From Streptomyces sp. NBC_01268 (GTDB lineage: Bacteria > Actinomycetota > Actinomycetes > Streptomycetales > Streptomycetaceae): a stretch of DNA of 64,000 nt. Position numbers and translations under genes: made by a program. Positions 1 to 7,737 of this stretch are shown piece after piece. The notes beneath the pieces were generated by a model. That model saw only the letters and a list, made by a program, of their open reading frames with translations. It had not been told where the DNA came from and did not search any database. The stretch covers positions 4,464,001-4,528,000 of the forward strand of contig NZ_CP108454.1 of NCBI RefSeq assembly GCF_036240795.1, written 5' to 3'. The stretch's first letter is position 1. Each line of letters begins with the position of its first letter.

Positions 1-234
1 GTGGGCGTGCAGGACGATGGCCGCCTCGTCGACCGCGGCCCGGCCGAGGGCGGCGGTGCCGGCCCGGGCGGCCAGGTCGACGGGCTCGGTGTCCTCGGCG
101 GAGGAGACCGACACGTAGCCGTGCGCCTCGGCGAGTTCGGGGTCGTACCGTCCGTCGGCGATCGCCGTCGTGACGTCCTCGGTGCTCCCTGTCGCGAGCG
201 CACAGGACAGCACATGGATACCGGTCCACCGCAT
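1..234 (-). CDS. beta-ketoacyl synthase III (KAS III)-like protein, N-terminal fragment
   Basis: Reading leftward from an ATG at 234 gives 78 codons open to the window edge, beginning MRWTGIHVLSCALATG. The pattern that follows (D-G-R-Y-D-P, 'GYVSVSSAED', then 'A-A-R-A-G-x-A-A-L' and 'I-V-L-H-A-H') resembles the start of KAS III-like acyltransferases of the FabH/CerJ type, which move acyl groups from CoA or carrier protein to a second substrate. The catalytic Cys-His-Asn part lies outside the window, so activity cannot be judged. It is divergent from the MFS gene at 533 and could be the first gene of the peptide cluster or simply its neighbour. Family assignment rests on the N-terminus only. 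Confidence 0.55.
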   Translation of the reverse strand, partial: MRWTGIHVLSCALATGSTEDVTTAIADGRYDPELAEAHGYVSVSSAEDTEPVDLAARAGTAALGRAAVDEAAIVLHAH

Positions 235-363
235 GCTCAACCCCCAGTCTTGGCACCACGGTTGTGGACAGCGGCGCCGACTATAACCCGGCCTCCGGTG
301 GTCGGGGGAAGAGTGTCGATCTTCGCGGACGCCGGGAGGGGTGTGGTCAACTAGGGCTCTGAT

Positions 364-427
364 ATGGCCATTTGGATGCAATGGGGCTCGATCAACGGCT
401 GAAATAGAGCGGAGTTGACCTGTTGCC
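364..427 (+). promoter_or_regulatory. candidate operator, copy A (GCC[A/G]TTTG + GTTGACCTG)
   Basis: ATGGCCATTTG lies at 364-374 and GTTGACCTGTTGCC at 414-427, the latter overlapping the likely -35 of the MFS promoter. Closely similar pairs occur at 5244-5296 and 5995-6020, all within the cluster's promoter regions. Binding by a common regulator is inference; no regulator gene is visible in the cluster. Confidence 0.35.
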
Positions 428-452
428 TGCCGTGAGCCGCCCTCGTTACGAT
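424..452 (+). promoter_or_regulatory. putative promoter of the MFS-thioesterase operon
   Basis: TTGCCT at 424-429 and TACGAT at 447-452 are separated by 17 bases, a plausible sigma-70-type pair. The 298-base gap 235-532 between divergent genes holds this pair and the shared motif listed separately. I see nothing else in it. Confidence 0.4.
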
Positions 453-532
453 CTTCAGCGCTGTGCTCATGACATCTTGCAGGGGAAGGGCGCGCGTGTG
501 CGCTGGAACGAACCGTCCAAGGGGAGCATGTG

Positions 533-1861
533 ATGGATGACCAGTCGAAGGACCGGTCCGGAGCACGGCAGACCCTGAGGCAGTCGTTCGCGCCACTCTC
601 GCTGCGCCCGTTCCGGATCCTGTGGACCGGCAACGCGATCTCCGCCATCGGCAGCAGCATGACCCGCATCGCGCTGGTCTTCTCGGTCCTGTCGATCGGC
701 GGATCCGCCACCGACATCGGCATGGTGATGGCCGGCCAGGTGGGTGCGCAGGTCGTCTTCACCCTCGCCGGCGGCGTGTGGGCCGACCGCCTCCAGCGCC
801 AGTTCGTGATGCTGACCGCCGACCTGATCCGCGCCGGGGCGCAGGCGGTGCTCGCGGTGCTCCTGCTGAGCGGGAACGCGCAGGTCTGGCACCTGGTCGT
901 CGGCGGTGTCGTCTTCGGCTCCGCCCAGGCCTTCTTCGGGCCGGCGTCCAGCGGACTGATCGCCGAGATCGTGCCGCCGGAGCAGCTCCAGCGCGCCAAC
1001 GCGCTCATGACCTCCTGCTTCAGCTTCTTCAGCGTGGTCAGCCCCGCCCTCGCCGGTGTCGCCATCGCGCTCGTCGGACCGGGACTCGTCCTCGCGATCG
1101 ACGCGGTCACCTTCGTCGTGAACGCGATCTCGCTGGCGATGCTGAAGCTGGCCCCGCGCAAGGTGCAGGTGTCGGGCTCGTTCTGGGCGGACCTGGGGGA
1201 GGGCTGGAAGGAGCTCATCTCCCGCCGCTGGCTCTTCCTCAACATGATCGCGCACGGCTTCCAGAACCTGGCCATCGTCGCGTACTTCGTCCTCGGACCG
1301 ACCATCGCGGACAAGTCGCTGGGCGGCGCCTCCTCGTGGGGTCTGATCGCCGCGGCGTACGCCGCGGGCTCGATCTCCGGCGGAGTGGTGGCGCTGCGCC
1401 TCGACCCGAAGCGCCCGCTGATCGCCGGCAACCTGGCGTTCGCGCTGACCGCGCTGCCGCTGCTCGCGCTCGCCGTGCCGATGCCGGTGTGGGCCGTGAT
1501 GGCGGCGGCGTTCGTCGGCGGCACCGGCGGCATGTTCCTCGACGCCGTCTGGCGGGCCTCGCTCCAGCAGCTGATCCCCGACGAGGTTCTGTCCCGGGTC
1601 GACTCGTACGACTGGATGATCTCCACGGTGGCGGCGCCGGTCGGCCTCGCGCTCGTGGGTCCGCTCGCCGCCACCACCAGCAACACGTCGACCCTGCTGA
1701 TCGCCGCCGTGGCGATCGTCCTCCCGCTCTCCGCCACCGTGCTGATCCCCGGTGTCCGCGCGGTGCGCCGGCTGCCCGACGGCCGGACCGTCGGCCCGCA
1801 GCCGCGGGGCGCGGTGCCCGAGCCGCGGCCCGAGCCCGAGCCCGTGGCGGACCGACCGTAA
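533..1861 (+). CDS. MFS transporter (probable product exporter)
   Basis: A 442-residue major facilitator protein. The N-terminus carries the family pattern 'FRILWTGNAISAIGSSM', followed by 'GMVMAGQVGAQVVFTLAGG' and a basic loop 'ADRLQRQF' after the second membrane helix, equivalent to the MFS motif A region. About ten to twelve hydrophobic segments run to the Pro-rich hydrophilic tail. It most resembles the MFS_3 (MefA/enterobactin-exporter-like) group. I chose ATG 533 over GTG 530 because AAGGGGAG at 519-526 is better spaced from it. It is followed after 13 bases by a type II thioesterase, so the pair likely forms a small operon at the cluster's left edge. Export of the peptide or its lipidated precursor is inferred from context. 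Confidence 0.85.
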   Translation: MDDQSKDRSGARQTLRQSFAPLSLRPFRILWTGNAISAIGSSMTRIALVFSVLSIGGSATDIGMVMAGQVGAQVVFTLAGGVWADRLQRQFVMLTADLIRAGAQAVLAVLLLSGNAQVWHLVVGGVVFGSAQAFFGPASSGLIAEIVPPEQLQRANALMTSCFSFFSVVSPALAGVAIALVGPGLVLAIDAVTFVVNAISLAMLKLAPRKVQVSGSFWADLGEGWKELISRRWLFLNMIAHGFQNLAIVAYFVLGPTIADKSLGGASSWGLIAAAYAAGSISGGVVALRLDPKRPLIAGNLAFALTALPLLALAVPMPVWAVMAAAFVGGTGGMFLDAVWRASLQQLIPDEVLSRVDSYDWMISTVAAPVGLALVGPLAATTSNTSTLLIAAVAIVLPLSATVLIPGVRAVRRLPDGRTVGPQPRGAVPEPRPEPEPVADRP

Positions 1862-1874
1862 GGAACGAGGAACC

Positions 1875-2630
1875 ATGGCCGACGCGCCGAGCAGATGGAT
1901 TCGCCGCTACCGGACCGCGCCCGACGCCCCGGTGCAGCTGGTGTGCCTCCCGCACGCCGGCGGGGCCGCGAGCTACTACCGGCCGCTGGCCCTGCCGCTG
2001 CACCCCGAGGTCGAGGTGCTCGCGGTGCAGTACCCGGGACGCCAGGACCGGTACAACGACCCGTGCATCGACGACTTCGAGGAGCTGACCGAGCGCACGC
2101 TCGCCGCGGTGCGGCCCGCGATCGACCGGCCGGTGGCGCTGTTCGGGCACAGCATGGGCTCGCTGCTGGCCTTCGAGGTGGCCCGGCGGCTCGAAGCCGA
2201 GGGGATCGAGCCGCTCGCGCTGTTCGCCTCGGCCAAGCGGCCGCCGTCCCGGCACCACATCGAGCTGCCGCGGCAGGCGACCGACGAGGAGCTGATCTCG
2301 GAGATCGCCGCGCTGGACGGCACCGAGGAGCGGCTCCTGGTCAGCGAGGACATGCGGGTGCTGTTCCTGCCCGCGCTGCGCGCGGACTACACGGCGCTCG
2401 CGGTCTACCGGCCCACCGACGCCCGGCTCGCCTGCCCGGTGGTGGCCCTGGTCGGCGACGACGACGAGCGGGTCTCCGTGGACGACGCCGCCGCGTGGGA
2501 GAACCACACCACCGGCCCGTTCGACCTGAACGTCTTCTCCGGCGGGCACTTCTACCTCAACGACCAGTGGGAGGACGTCGCCGCCGTCATCAAGCGGCGC
2601 GCGGCCGACCTGGTGCCGCAGCAGGGCTGA
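1875..2630 (+). CDS. type II thioesterase (alpha/beta hydrolase)
   Basis: A 251-residue stand-alone editing thioesterase. It shows the GrsT-type N-terminus ('VCLPHAGG', residues 23-30), the nucleophile elbow GHSMG with Ser93, an acidic residue around 195-197 ('GDDDERVS') and the catalytic His225 in 'SGGHFYLND'. Such enzymes hydrolyse misloaded or stalled acyl groups from NRPS carrier proteins. ATG 1875 follows an AGGAACGAGGA ribosome site. It sits directly behind the exporter and ends before a strong bidirectional terminator. This copy has the normal serine nucleophile, unlike the second thioesterase at 29383-30147, so the cluster has two distinct carrier-protein hydrolases. Confidence 0.93.
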   Translation: MADAPSRWIRRYRTAPDAPVQLVCLPHAGGAASYYRPLALPLHPEVEVLAVQYPGRQDRYNDPCIDDFEELTERTLAAVRPAIDRPVALFGHSMGSLLAFEVARRLEAEGIEPLALFASAKRPPSRHHIELPRQATDEELISEIAALDGTEERLLVSEDMRVLFLPALRADYTALAVYRPTDARLACPVVALVGDDDERVSVDDAAAWENHTTGPFDLNVFSGGHFYLNDQWEDVAAVIKRRAADLVPQQG

Positions 2631-2670
2631 CCCGGGCGCACGGGCGGGTCGCCGTACGGCGGGGACGGGC

Positions 2671-2723
2671 GTACGGGAAGGGGGCGCGGCGCCCGAAGCG
2701 GCTGCCGCGCCCCCTTTCCGTAC
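2671..2723. terminator. bidirectional hairpin terminator
   Basis: A 20-base arm at 2671-2690 (GTACGGGAAGGGGGCGCGGC) pairs with 2704-2723 with a single mismatch across a 13-base loop. It lies exactly between the convergent thioesterase and aminotransferase genes and would stop transcription from both sides. Confidence 0.85.
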
Positions 2724-2726
2724 CGC

Positions 2727-3977
2727 TCAGCCCGCCCGGCCGAGCACCACCCGTACGGACTCCTCCAGGATCGCCAGCCCCTCCGCCAGCTCCGCCTCGG
2801 TGATCGTCAGCGGCGGCAGCAGCTTCACGACCTCGTCGTGCGGTCCCGCGGTCTCCACCAGCAGGCCCCGCGCGGTCGCCTCGTCGGACACCGCGTCGGC
2901 CAGGCCCGCGCCGAGGACGAGGCCGTGGATGAGGCCGCGGCCCCGGGTGGACAGGCCCGCGCCGGGGTGGGCGTTGACGATGCCCCGGAGCGCGTTCGCG
3001 ACCCACTCGCCCTTGGCGCGGGTGGACTTCTCCAGGACGTCGTCGCGCCAGTAGACGCGCAGCGCCTCCGTCGCGGTGACGAACGCCGGGTTCACGCCGC
3101 GGAAGGTGCCGCTGTGCGCGCCGGGCCGCCACACGTCGAGCTCGGGGCGGACCAGGAGGAGGGTGAGGGGGAGCCCGTACCCGCCGATGGACTTCGAGAG
3201 GCAGACCAGGTCGGGTACGACGCCCGCGTCCTCGAAGCTGAAGAAGGCGCCGGTGCGGCCGCAGCCGGCCTGGATGTCGTCGACGATCAGCAGGATGCCG
3301 TGCTCCCGGCACAGCTCCGCGAGGGCCCGCAGCCACTCGCCGCTCGCCACGTTCACGCCGCCCTCGGCCTGCACCGTCTCGACGATGACCGCGGCCGGCC
3401 GGTCGAGTCCGCTGGCGGGGCCGGCGAGCATGCGGGCCAGGTGGTCGGGGCGCGGGTGCTCGTCGTAGCCGTCGAAGGGCACCGAGGTGGTGCCGGTGAG
3501 GGGCAGCCCGGCGGAGCGGCGGTGCAGGGGGTTGCCGGTGACGGTGAGCGCGCCGAGCGTGGCGCCGTGGAAGGAGTTGGTGAAGTGCACGATCTCGGTG
3601 CGGCCGGTGACCGTGCGGGCCAGCTTCATGGCGGCCTCGACGGCGTTGGCGCCGCCCGGGCCCGGGAAGAGGACCTTGTGGTCCAGGCCGCGGGGCCGCA
3701 GCACCAGCTCGTGGAGGGTCTCCAGGAGCTCGCGCCGGGCGCCGGTGAACATGTCGAGGGCCTGGGTGACGCCGTCGCTCTCGATGTAGTCGAGCAACGC
3801 CCGCTTCAGGACAGGGTTGTTGTGGCCGTAGTTCAGTGAGCCGGCGCCGGCGAAGAAGTCGAGCCAGCCGCGCCCGTCCTCGCCGTACAGGCGGCTTCCG
3901 GAGGCGCGGGAGAAGACGACCGGCCAGCGCCTGCTGTAGGACCGCACGCCGGACTCGCGCTGCTCGAAGATGTTCAA
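2727..3977 (-). CDS. L-2,4-diaminobutyrate aminotransferase (EctB-like, class III)
   Basis: A 416-residue PLP-dependent class III aminotransferase. The N-terminus 'NIFEQRESGVRSYSRRWPVV' is typical of EctB/diaminobutyrate-2-oxoglutarate transaminases, which convert aspartate-4-semialdehyde to L-2,4-diaminobutyrate (Dab). Asp233 ('IVDDIQ') and Lys262 ('SKSIGGYGLP') are the expected PLP-binding residues. Translation starts at a TTG (3975-3977), supported by family alignment and an upstream GAAGGA. No ectA or ectC lies nearby, so the Dab is more likely a peptide building block than an ectoine precursor. That fits the acidic pockets of the NRPS1 and NRPS2 adenylation domains. It probably shares a leftward operon with the upstream dioxygenase. 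Confidence 0.85.
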   Translation of the reverse strand: MNIFEQRESGVRSYSRRWPVVFSRASGSRLYGEDGRGWLDFFAGAGSLNYGHNNPVLKRALLDYIESDGVTQALDMFTGARRELLETLHELVLRPRGLDHKVLFPGPGGANAVEAAMKLARTVTGRTEIVHFTNSFHGATLGALTVTGNPLHRRSAGLPLTGTTSVPFDGYDEHPRPDHLARMLAGPASGLDRPAAVIVETVQAEGGVNVASGEWLRALAELCREHGILLIVDDIQAGCGRTGAFFSFEDAGVVPDLVCLSKSIGGYGLPLTLLLVRPELDVWRPGAHSGTFRGVNPAFVTATEALRVYWRDDVLEKSTRAKGEWVANALRGIVNAHPGAGLSTRGRGLIHGLVLGAGLADAVSDEATARGLLVETAGPHDEVVKLLPPLTITEAELAEGLAILEESVRVVLGRAG

Positions 3978-4044
3978 GGAAGTCCTTCCCCCGTGAAGAG
4001 AGTTCCCCGTGACGCGAGTCCTTCCCCGTGGGCGGGGACCCCCG

Positions 4045-4947
4045 CTAGGAGATGTACGAGTAGTACGAGCGCAGTCCCGGCATCACCAGGCCGCGCGGCA
4101 GGCCGGCGACGACCCCGAGCGCGAACAGCAGGTTGTACCGGAGGTTGGTGAGCGGCATGCCCTCGCGGACCGCCGCGATGCCGCGCAGGGCGCTGGCCCG
4201 GTCGTGCCAGTCGATGTTGAACGAGATCGACGCCTGGGGCGAGGTGACCTTGTGGAGCGTGCCGGGCGGCATGTAGAACATGTCGCCCGCCTCGACGTCG
4301 CAGGTCAGCACCGTCGCGTCCCGGAAGCGCGGGTGCCTGTCCAGGTCGGGGGCCTCGGGGTCGACCTCGGCCCAGCGCCAGTTGTACGGGTAGCACTTGT
4401 CGCGCTCGGCGTCGGCGACCATGACGAACCGCTTCGACCCCTGGATCTGGAAGAACAGGTTGTGCGTGAGCAACGTGTCGAAGTGGAGCGGGGTCTGGGC
4501 GCGCGAGGGCCCGACGAAGAACTGGGTGAACTGCCACCAGCGGTCGCGGAAGAACGGCGGGAAGAACCCGACGGGGAAGGGCCCCAGGTCGCGGCGGAGC
4601 GCCGGGATCATGGAGAGCAGGGGCACGTCGTGCAGGTAGCCGGGCGGCTCGGCGACGAGGGTGGGGTCCTCGGCGAGCCGGGCCTCCCACTCGGCGAGCT
4701 CCTTGGCGTAGTCGGCGAGCCGGACGACCGAGGTGCGCCCGGCCGAGACGGTGCCGACCTTGAGCTGCACCCGCTGGTCGGGCGCGATCGCGGCGAGGTG
4801 GGCGGCGGACCAGGTGGAGACCGCGGGCATGCCGGCGACCGCGCCGCGGATCACCACCGGCCTGCGCCCCTGGTACTCGGCGCGGAACTCGGCGGGACTC
4901 AGCGCGGTCCGCACGTCGACGGAGACGGGTCGGGCCGTTGTCGTCAC
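4045..4947 (-). CDS. cupin/JmjC-type Fe(II)/2-oxoglutarate dioxygenase
   Basis: A protein of about 300 residues of the cupin_8/JmjC-like family. The iron ligands appear as HxD in 'TPLHFDTLL' and the distal His in 'PPGTLHKVTSP'; numbered from the upstream ATG 4953 they are H157, D159 and H234. These enzymes hydroxylate amino-acid side chains, free, carrier-bound or in proteins. I prefer GTG 4947 as start because GGAG at 4954-4957 is 6 bases upstream of it but directly abuts ATG 4953. It is transcribed with the Dab aminotransferase, 67 bases downstream, suggesting hydroxylation of a Dab-type residue or of the peptide. The substrate is not deducible. Confidence 0.75.
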   Translation of the reverse strand: MTTTARPVSVDVRTALSPAEFRAEYQGRRPVVIRGAVAGMPAVSTWSAAHLAAIAPDQRVQLKVGTVSAGRTSVVRLADYAKELAEWEARLAEDPTLVAEPPGYLHDVPLLSMIPALRRDLGPFPVGFFPPFFRDRWWQFTQFFVGPSRAQTPLHFDTLLTHNLFFQIQGSKRFVMVADAERDKCYPYNWRWAEVDPEAPDLDRHPRFRDATVLTCDVEAGDMFYMPPGTLHKVTSPQASISFNIDWHDRASALRGIAAVREGMPLTNLRYNLLFALGVVAGLPRGLVMPGLRSYYSYIS

Positions 4948-5243
4948 TGACATCTCCTACTCGTCTTACGCGGGGCGCGGGCGTACGCGGGCAGGGACGA
5001 CCGGGGGCGGCTGCGCGCGTGTCGTGGTCGTGATCGGTGGCCACCGGTCGGGCGCGGTGTCCGGCGAGGGCGGGTCGCGGCGAGCCGGCTGACGTCGTGG
5101 TCGCGTGCCCCCCTCGCTCCACTCCGGCACCGTCGGACACTACCCGCTGATCGTCGGGTTGGCGAGAGGTGATCTTCCGGTAGGGGCTTTGCGGAGGTCG
5201 TCCAACAGGGCCTCCATATAGGGGAGTTCGGTGGCTTTCGGAG

Positions 5244-5296
5244 ATGGCCGTTTGTTCGCTGAACGGTCAAGATCCAGCAGGGTTGGGCCTGTTGCC
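5244..5296 (+). promoter_or_regulatory. candidate operator, copy B
   Basis: ATGGCCGTTTG at 5244-5254 and GTTGGGCCTGTTGCC at 5282-5296 repeat the two half-motifs seen upstream of the MFS gene, about 11 bases closer together. The sequence CCGTT-N9-AACGG at 5249-5267 is also an inverted repeat. It lies in the 617-base divergent region 4948-5564, which contains no convincing gene. Confidence 0.35.
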
Positions 5297-5393
5297 CCGG
5301 ATCCCCCGCTATGGGCCGCTGACCTGCGGGGATGATGGGTCTCTCAAGTGCCTTGAACTGTGCGTGCGTTGGGCTCGTGGGGGCCGGAAAGTC

Positions 5394-5423
5394 TTGACAG
5401 TGCCGGAAGCCGCGATCTAGCTT
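5394..5423 (+). promoter_or_regulatory. putative promoter of the main NRPS operon
   Basis: A perfect TTGACA at 5394-5399 is followed 18 bases later by TAGCTT at 5418-5423. It would give a leader of roughly 135 bases before the MbtH start at 5565. It is the best promoter candidate in the divergent region. Confidence 0.55.
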
Positions 5424-5564
5424 GAGGCCCGTTGAGCTGCGGGGGAGGCGGTTCGCCGGGGAGATCCCGGGGACGTGTCCGAATGGCTCCCGCGGCGAGA
5501 CGCGTCAGTGGCGCATCCTGCACCGCTCCGGTCGGCAACGACTGTATGGGGGATTTCAGATCTG

Positions 5565-5942
5565 ATGTTCGACGACGAGAACGCCGAATACCTGGTCGTG
5601 ATCAACGACGAGGCGCAGTACTCGATCTGGCCCGCGGCCCGCGATCTGCCGGCCGGCTGGGCGGCGGAGGGCGGACCCCGCTCCCGTACCGAGTGCCTCG
5701 ATCACATCGAACTGGTCTGGACCGACATGCGCCCGAAGAGCGTGCGCGAGGCCCTGGAAAATGCCGGATCTCTTAGCGGACAGGGGAGTCGAATGGTTCT
5801 CTCACAGCTTGTGGACGCCGATGAACTGAAGGCCATGTCGCCGGAGGAGCTGCGCGAGATGCTGGCCAGCCTCGACGACGACGTGATCTACGGCGAGGAC
5901 GGCGACGTCATCGAGCCCAACCCCGGTGGCGAAACGGTTTAG
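5565..5942 (+). CDS. MbtH-like NRPS chaperone with acidic C-terminal extension
   Basis: A 125-residue protein. Residues 1-66 are a complete MbtH domain: 'YLVVINDEAQYSIWP', 'LPAGW', 'RTECLDHIE' and 'VWTDMRPKSV'. MbtH proteins bind adenylation domains and are needed for their folding and activity. Family members normally end near residue 65-75; this one continues for about 55 residues, with roughly 14 Asp/Glu but only one Lys and one Arg in residues 77-125 ('DADELKAMSPEELREMLASL'). Met77 (ATG 5793) has its own ribosome site GGGGAG at 5783-5788, so the tail might also be made as a separate 49-residue peptide. It is the first gene of the NRPS operon. The tail's role is unknown. Confidence 0.9.
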   Translation: MFDDENAEYLVVINDEAQYSIWPAARDLPAGWAAEGGPRSRTECLDHIELVWTDMRPKSVREALENAGSLSGQGSRMVLSQLVDADELKAMSPEELREMLASLDDDVIYGEDGDVIEPNPGGETV

Positions 5943-5994
5943 CGCATCGTGCGGCACCGGACGGGGTCACCCGTCCGGTCCGCTCGCCCTGCTC

Positions 5995-6020
5995 GGTTGA
6001 CCTGAACGAAACGCCATTTG
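5995..6020 (+). promoter_or_regulatory. candidate operator, copy C
   Basis: GGTTGACCTG at 5995-6004 and AACGCCATTTG at 6010-6020 repeat the two half-motifs of copies A and B, in reverse order, just upstream of the DUF885 gene. This hints at an internal promoter or regulated step within the operon. Confidence 0.3.
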
Positions 6021-6054
6021 TCGCCCCCCAGGTGCGGCACTACGGGGAGTGGCA

Positions 6055-7719
6055 ATGACGTCTGGTGCCCTGAGTTCTGTTTCCGCTGTCGTCGACCACG
6101 TCTTCGACCGCTATCCGCAGGTCGCCAGACGGGCCGGCCGCCATGACTTCGACGGCCGGCTGCCCGAGGTCGCGCCCGACTCGCCCGCCGTCCTCGACGG
6201 CCTGCTGGCCACCGTGACCGGGCACCTCGACGCCCTGCCGCGGGACGCCGACCCGGAGCTCCGTGCCGACCTCGGCACGGCGGCCCGGGTGCTCACCGAC
6301 GAGCGGTTCCGGATCACCGGAGCGGGCCGGGTCCACCGCGGGCCCGACGCCTGGCTGGCCGAGACCGACCTCCACGTCTACCTGCGCGGTGACTACGCGC
6401 CGCTCGACGAGCGGATCGGCGCGCTCTCCCGCCACCTCGGCGCGCTGCCGGACTTCCTCGCGGCCACCGCGGAGACGCTCGGCCGCACCCTGCCGGCCGG
6501 CGAGCGCGTCGGCGGCGTCGAGAACGCCCGAGCCCGGGCGGTGTCCGTACGCGGCATGATCACCCGGCTCGTCGAGGCACGGCCCGAGTTGGCGGACGGC
6601 CCGCTCATGGAGCAGGCCGGCCGGGCGAGCGCGGCGTTCACGGCCTTCGCGGACGCGGTCGCGGCCACCCAGCCGGTCCGGGCGGTGCTCGGCCCCGAGC
6701 GGCTCGCCGCCTACCTGGAGGCCGCCGAAGGCGTCGACACCCCGGTGGACGAGCTGCTCGCCGAGGCGGCGGCCGAGGTCGGCAACCTCACCGCACGCCT
6801 CGACGCGCTCTCCGCCCGCCTGGGGGTGAGCACCCGGCAGGAGCTGTACGGCCTGCTGAGCGCCCGCCTCCCGGAGGGCTCGGTGACCGGCACGCTGGCG
6901 CGGATCATCGACCGGCTCCACGGGTTCTGGGCGGAGCAGGACGTCGTGACCCTGACCGGCACGCAGCGGCTCGACATCCGCCCCGTACGCGATCTGTCGA
7001 CGTCCGCGGTGGTCGTCTTCGACACGGGCGGCCCGCTCGAGAAGGTGCCGCAGCCGCACGTGCTGCACGTCCCGGAGCCGCGCGATCCCGCCGCGCTCAG
7101 CGACTACCTGAACGAGCCGATGCTCGAGATGATCGCGGTGCACGAGGTCCTGCCCGGCCACTTCCTGCACCACGAGGCGACCCCCGGGCACGCGGGCCTG
7201 ATCCGCCGCTGCGTGCCCTGGTTCCCCGGGGTCACCGAGGGCTGGGCGCACTACACCGAGGAGCTGGCGATCGAGCGCGGTCTCGCCGAGGACCGTCCGC
7301 TCGTCGAGGTGGCCGCGCTGCGGTTCGCCCTGGAGGCCGCCACCCGCCTGCTCGTCTTCCTCTCCGTCCACGCGGGGCGAAGCAAGTTCGGTGCCGCCGC
7401 CGCCGAGGCCGCCACGCTCTGCGCGTGGTCGCCGGAGCGCGCCGGCCGCGAGGTGCTGGCCACGGCCGCGCAGCCGGCCCGCGCCATGTACACGCTCGGA
7501 AAACTGCACATCAGGCGGTGGCGGGAGCTCTCCGGCGCGGCGGCCCCGGCCGCCGGTCCGAAGGCCTTCCACGACCGCCTGGTACGGGCCGGCAGCGCGC
7601 CGCTCTCCGTCGTCCGGCAGTACTGCCTCGACGACGGGGGCGACCGGCGCGACGGGAGCGACAGCCGCTCCGGCCGGCACAGCAACGACAGCAGCGTCTC
7701 TCACGCAACCGCATCCTGA
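6055..7719 (+). CDS. DUF885 family protein (metallohydrolase-like)
   Basis: A 554-residue DUF885 protein. It has the family's zinc-peptidase-like signature 'AVHEVLPGHFLHHE' (HExxPGH) and the downstream 'EGWAHYTEE', which together would supply His and Glu metal ligands. DUF885 proteins resemble gluzincin peptidases but few have a defined substrate. No signal peptide is evident, suggesting a cytoplasmic location. ATG 6055 lies 5 bases after GGGGAG. The last 20 residues are Ser/Asp-rich. It sits inside the operon between MbtH and the SUMF1-fold gene, so a cluster role such as peptide trimming or self-protection is possible. A second DUF885 gene lies at 31528-33240. Confidence 0.8.
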   Translation: MTSGALSSVSAVVDHVFDRYPQVARRAGRHDFDGRLPEVAPDSPAVLDGLLATVTGHLDALPRDADPELRADLGTAARVLTDERFRITGAGRVHRGPDAWLAETDLHVYLRGDYAPLDERIGALSRHLGALPDFLAATAETLGRTLPAGERVGGVENARARAVSVRGMITRLVEARPELADGPLMEQAGRASAAFTAFADAVAATQPVRAVLGPERLAAYLEAAEGVDTPVDELLAEAAAEVGNLTARLDALSARLGVSTRQELYGLLSARLPEGSVTGTLARIIDRLHGFWAEQDVVTLTGTQRLDIRPVRDLSTSAVVVFDTGGPLEKVPQPHVLHVPEPRDPAALSDYLNEPMLEMIAVHEVLPGHFLHHEATPGHAGLIRRCVPWFPGVTEGWAHYTEELAIERGLAEDRPLVEVAALRFALEAATRLLVFLSVHAGRSKFGAAAAEAATLCAWSPERAGREVLATAAQPARAMYTLGKLHIRRWRELSGAAAPAAGPKAFHDRLVRAGSAPLSVVRQYCLDDGGDRRDGSDSRSGRHSNDSSVSHATAS

Positions 7720-7737
7720 CCTACTGAAGGAGAACCT

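Noticed and set aside
2727..4953. Ectoine biosynthesis locus, suggested by the EctB-like enzyme
   Set aside because: No ectA, ectC or ectD-type gene is adjacent. The neighbouring dioxygenase has the JmjC/cupin_8 pattern, not that of EctD.
5282..5315. A second promoter using TTGCCC (5292-5297) and TATGGG (5310-5315)
   Set aside because: The spacer is only 12 bases, too short for a sigma-70-type promoter; TTGACA at 5394 is much better.
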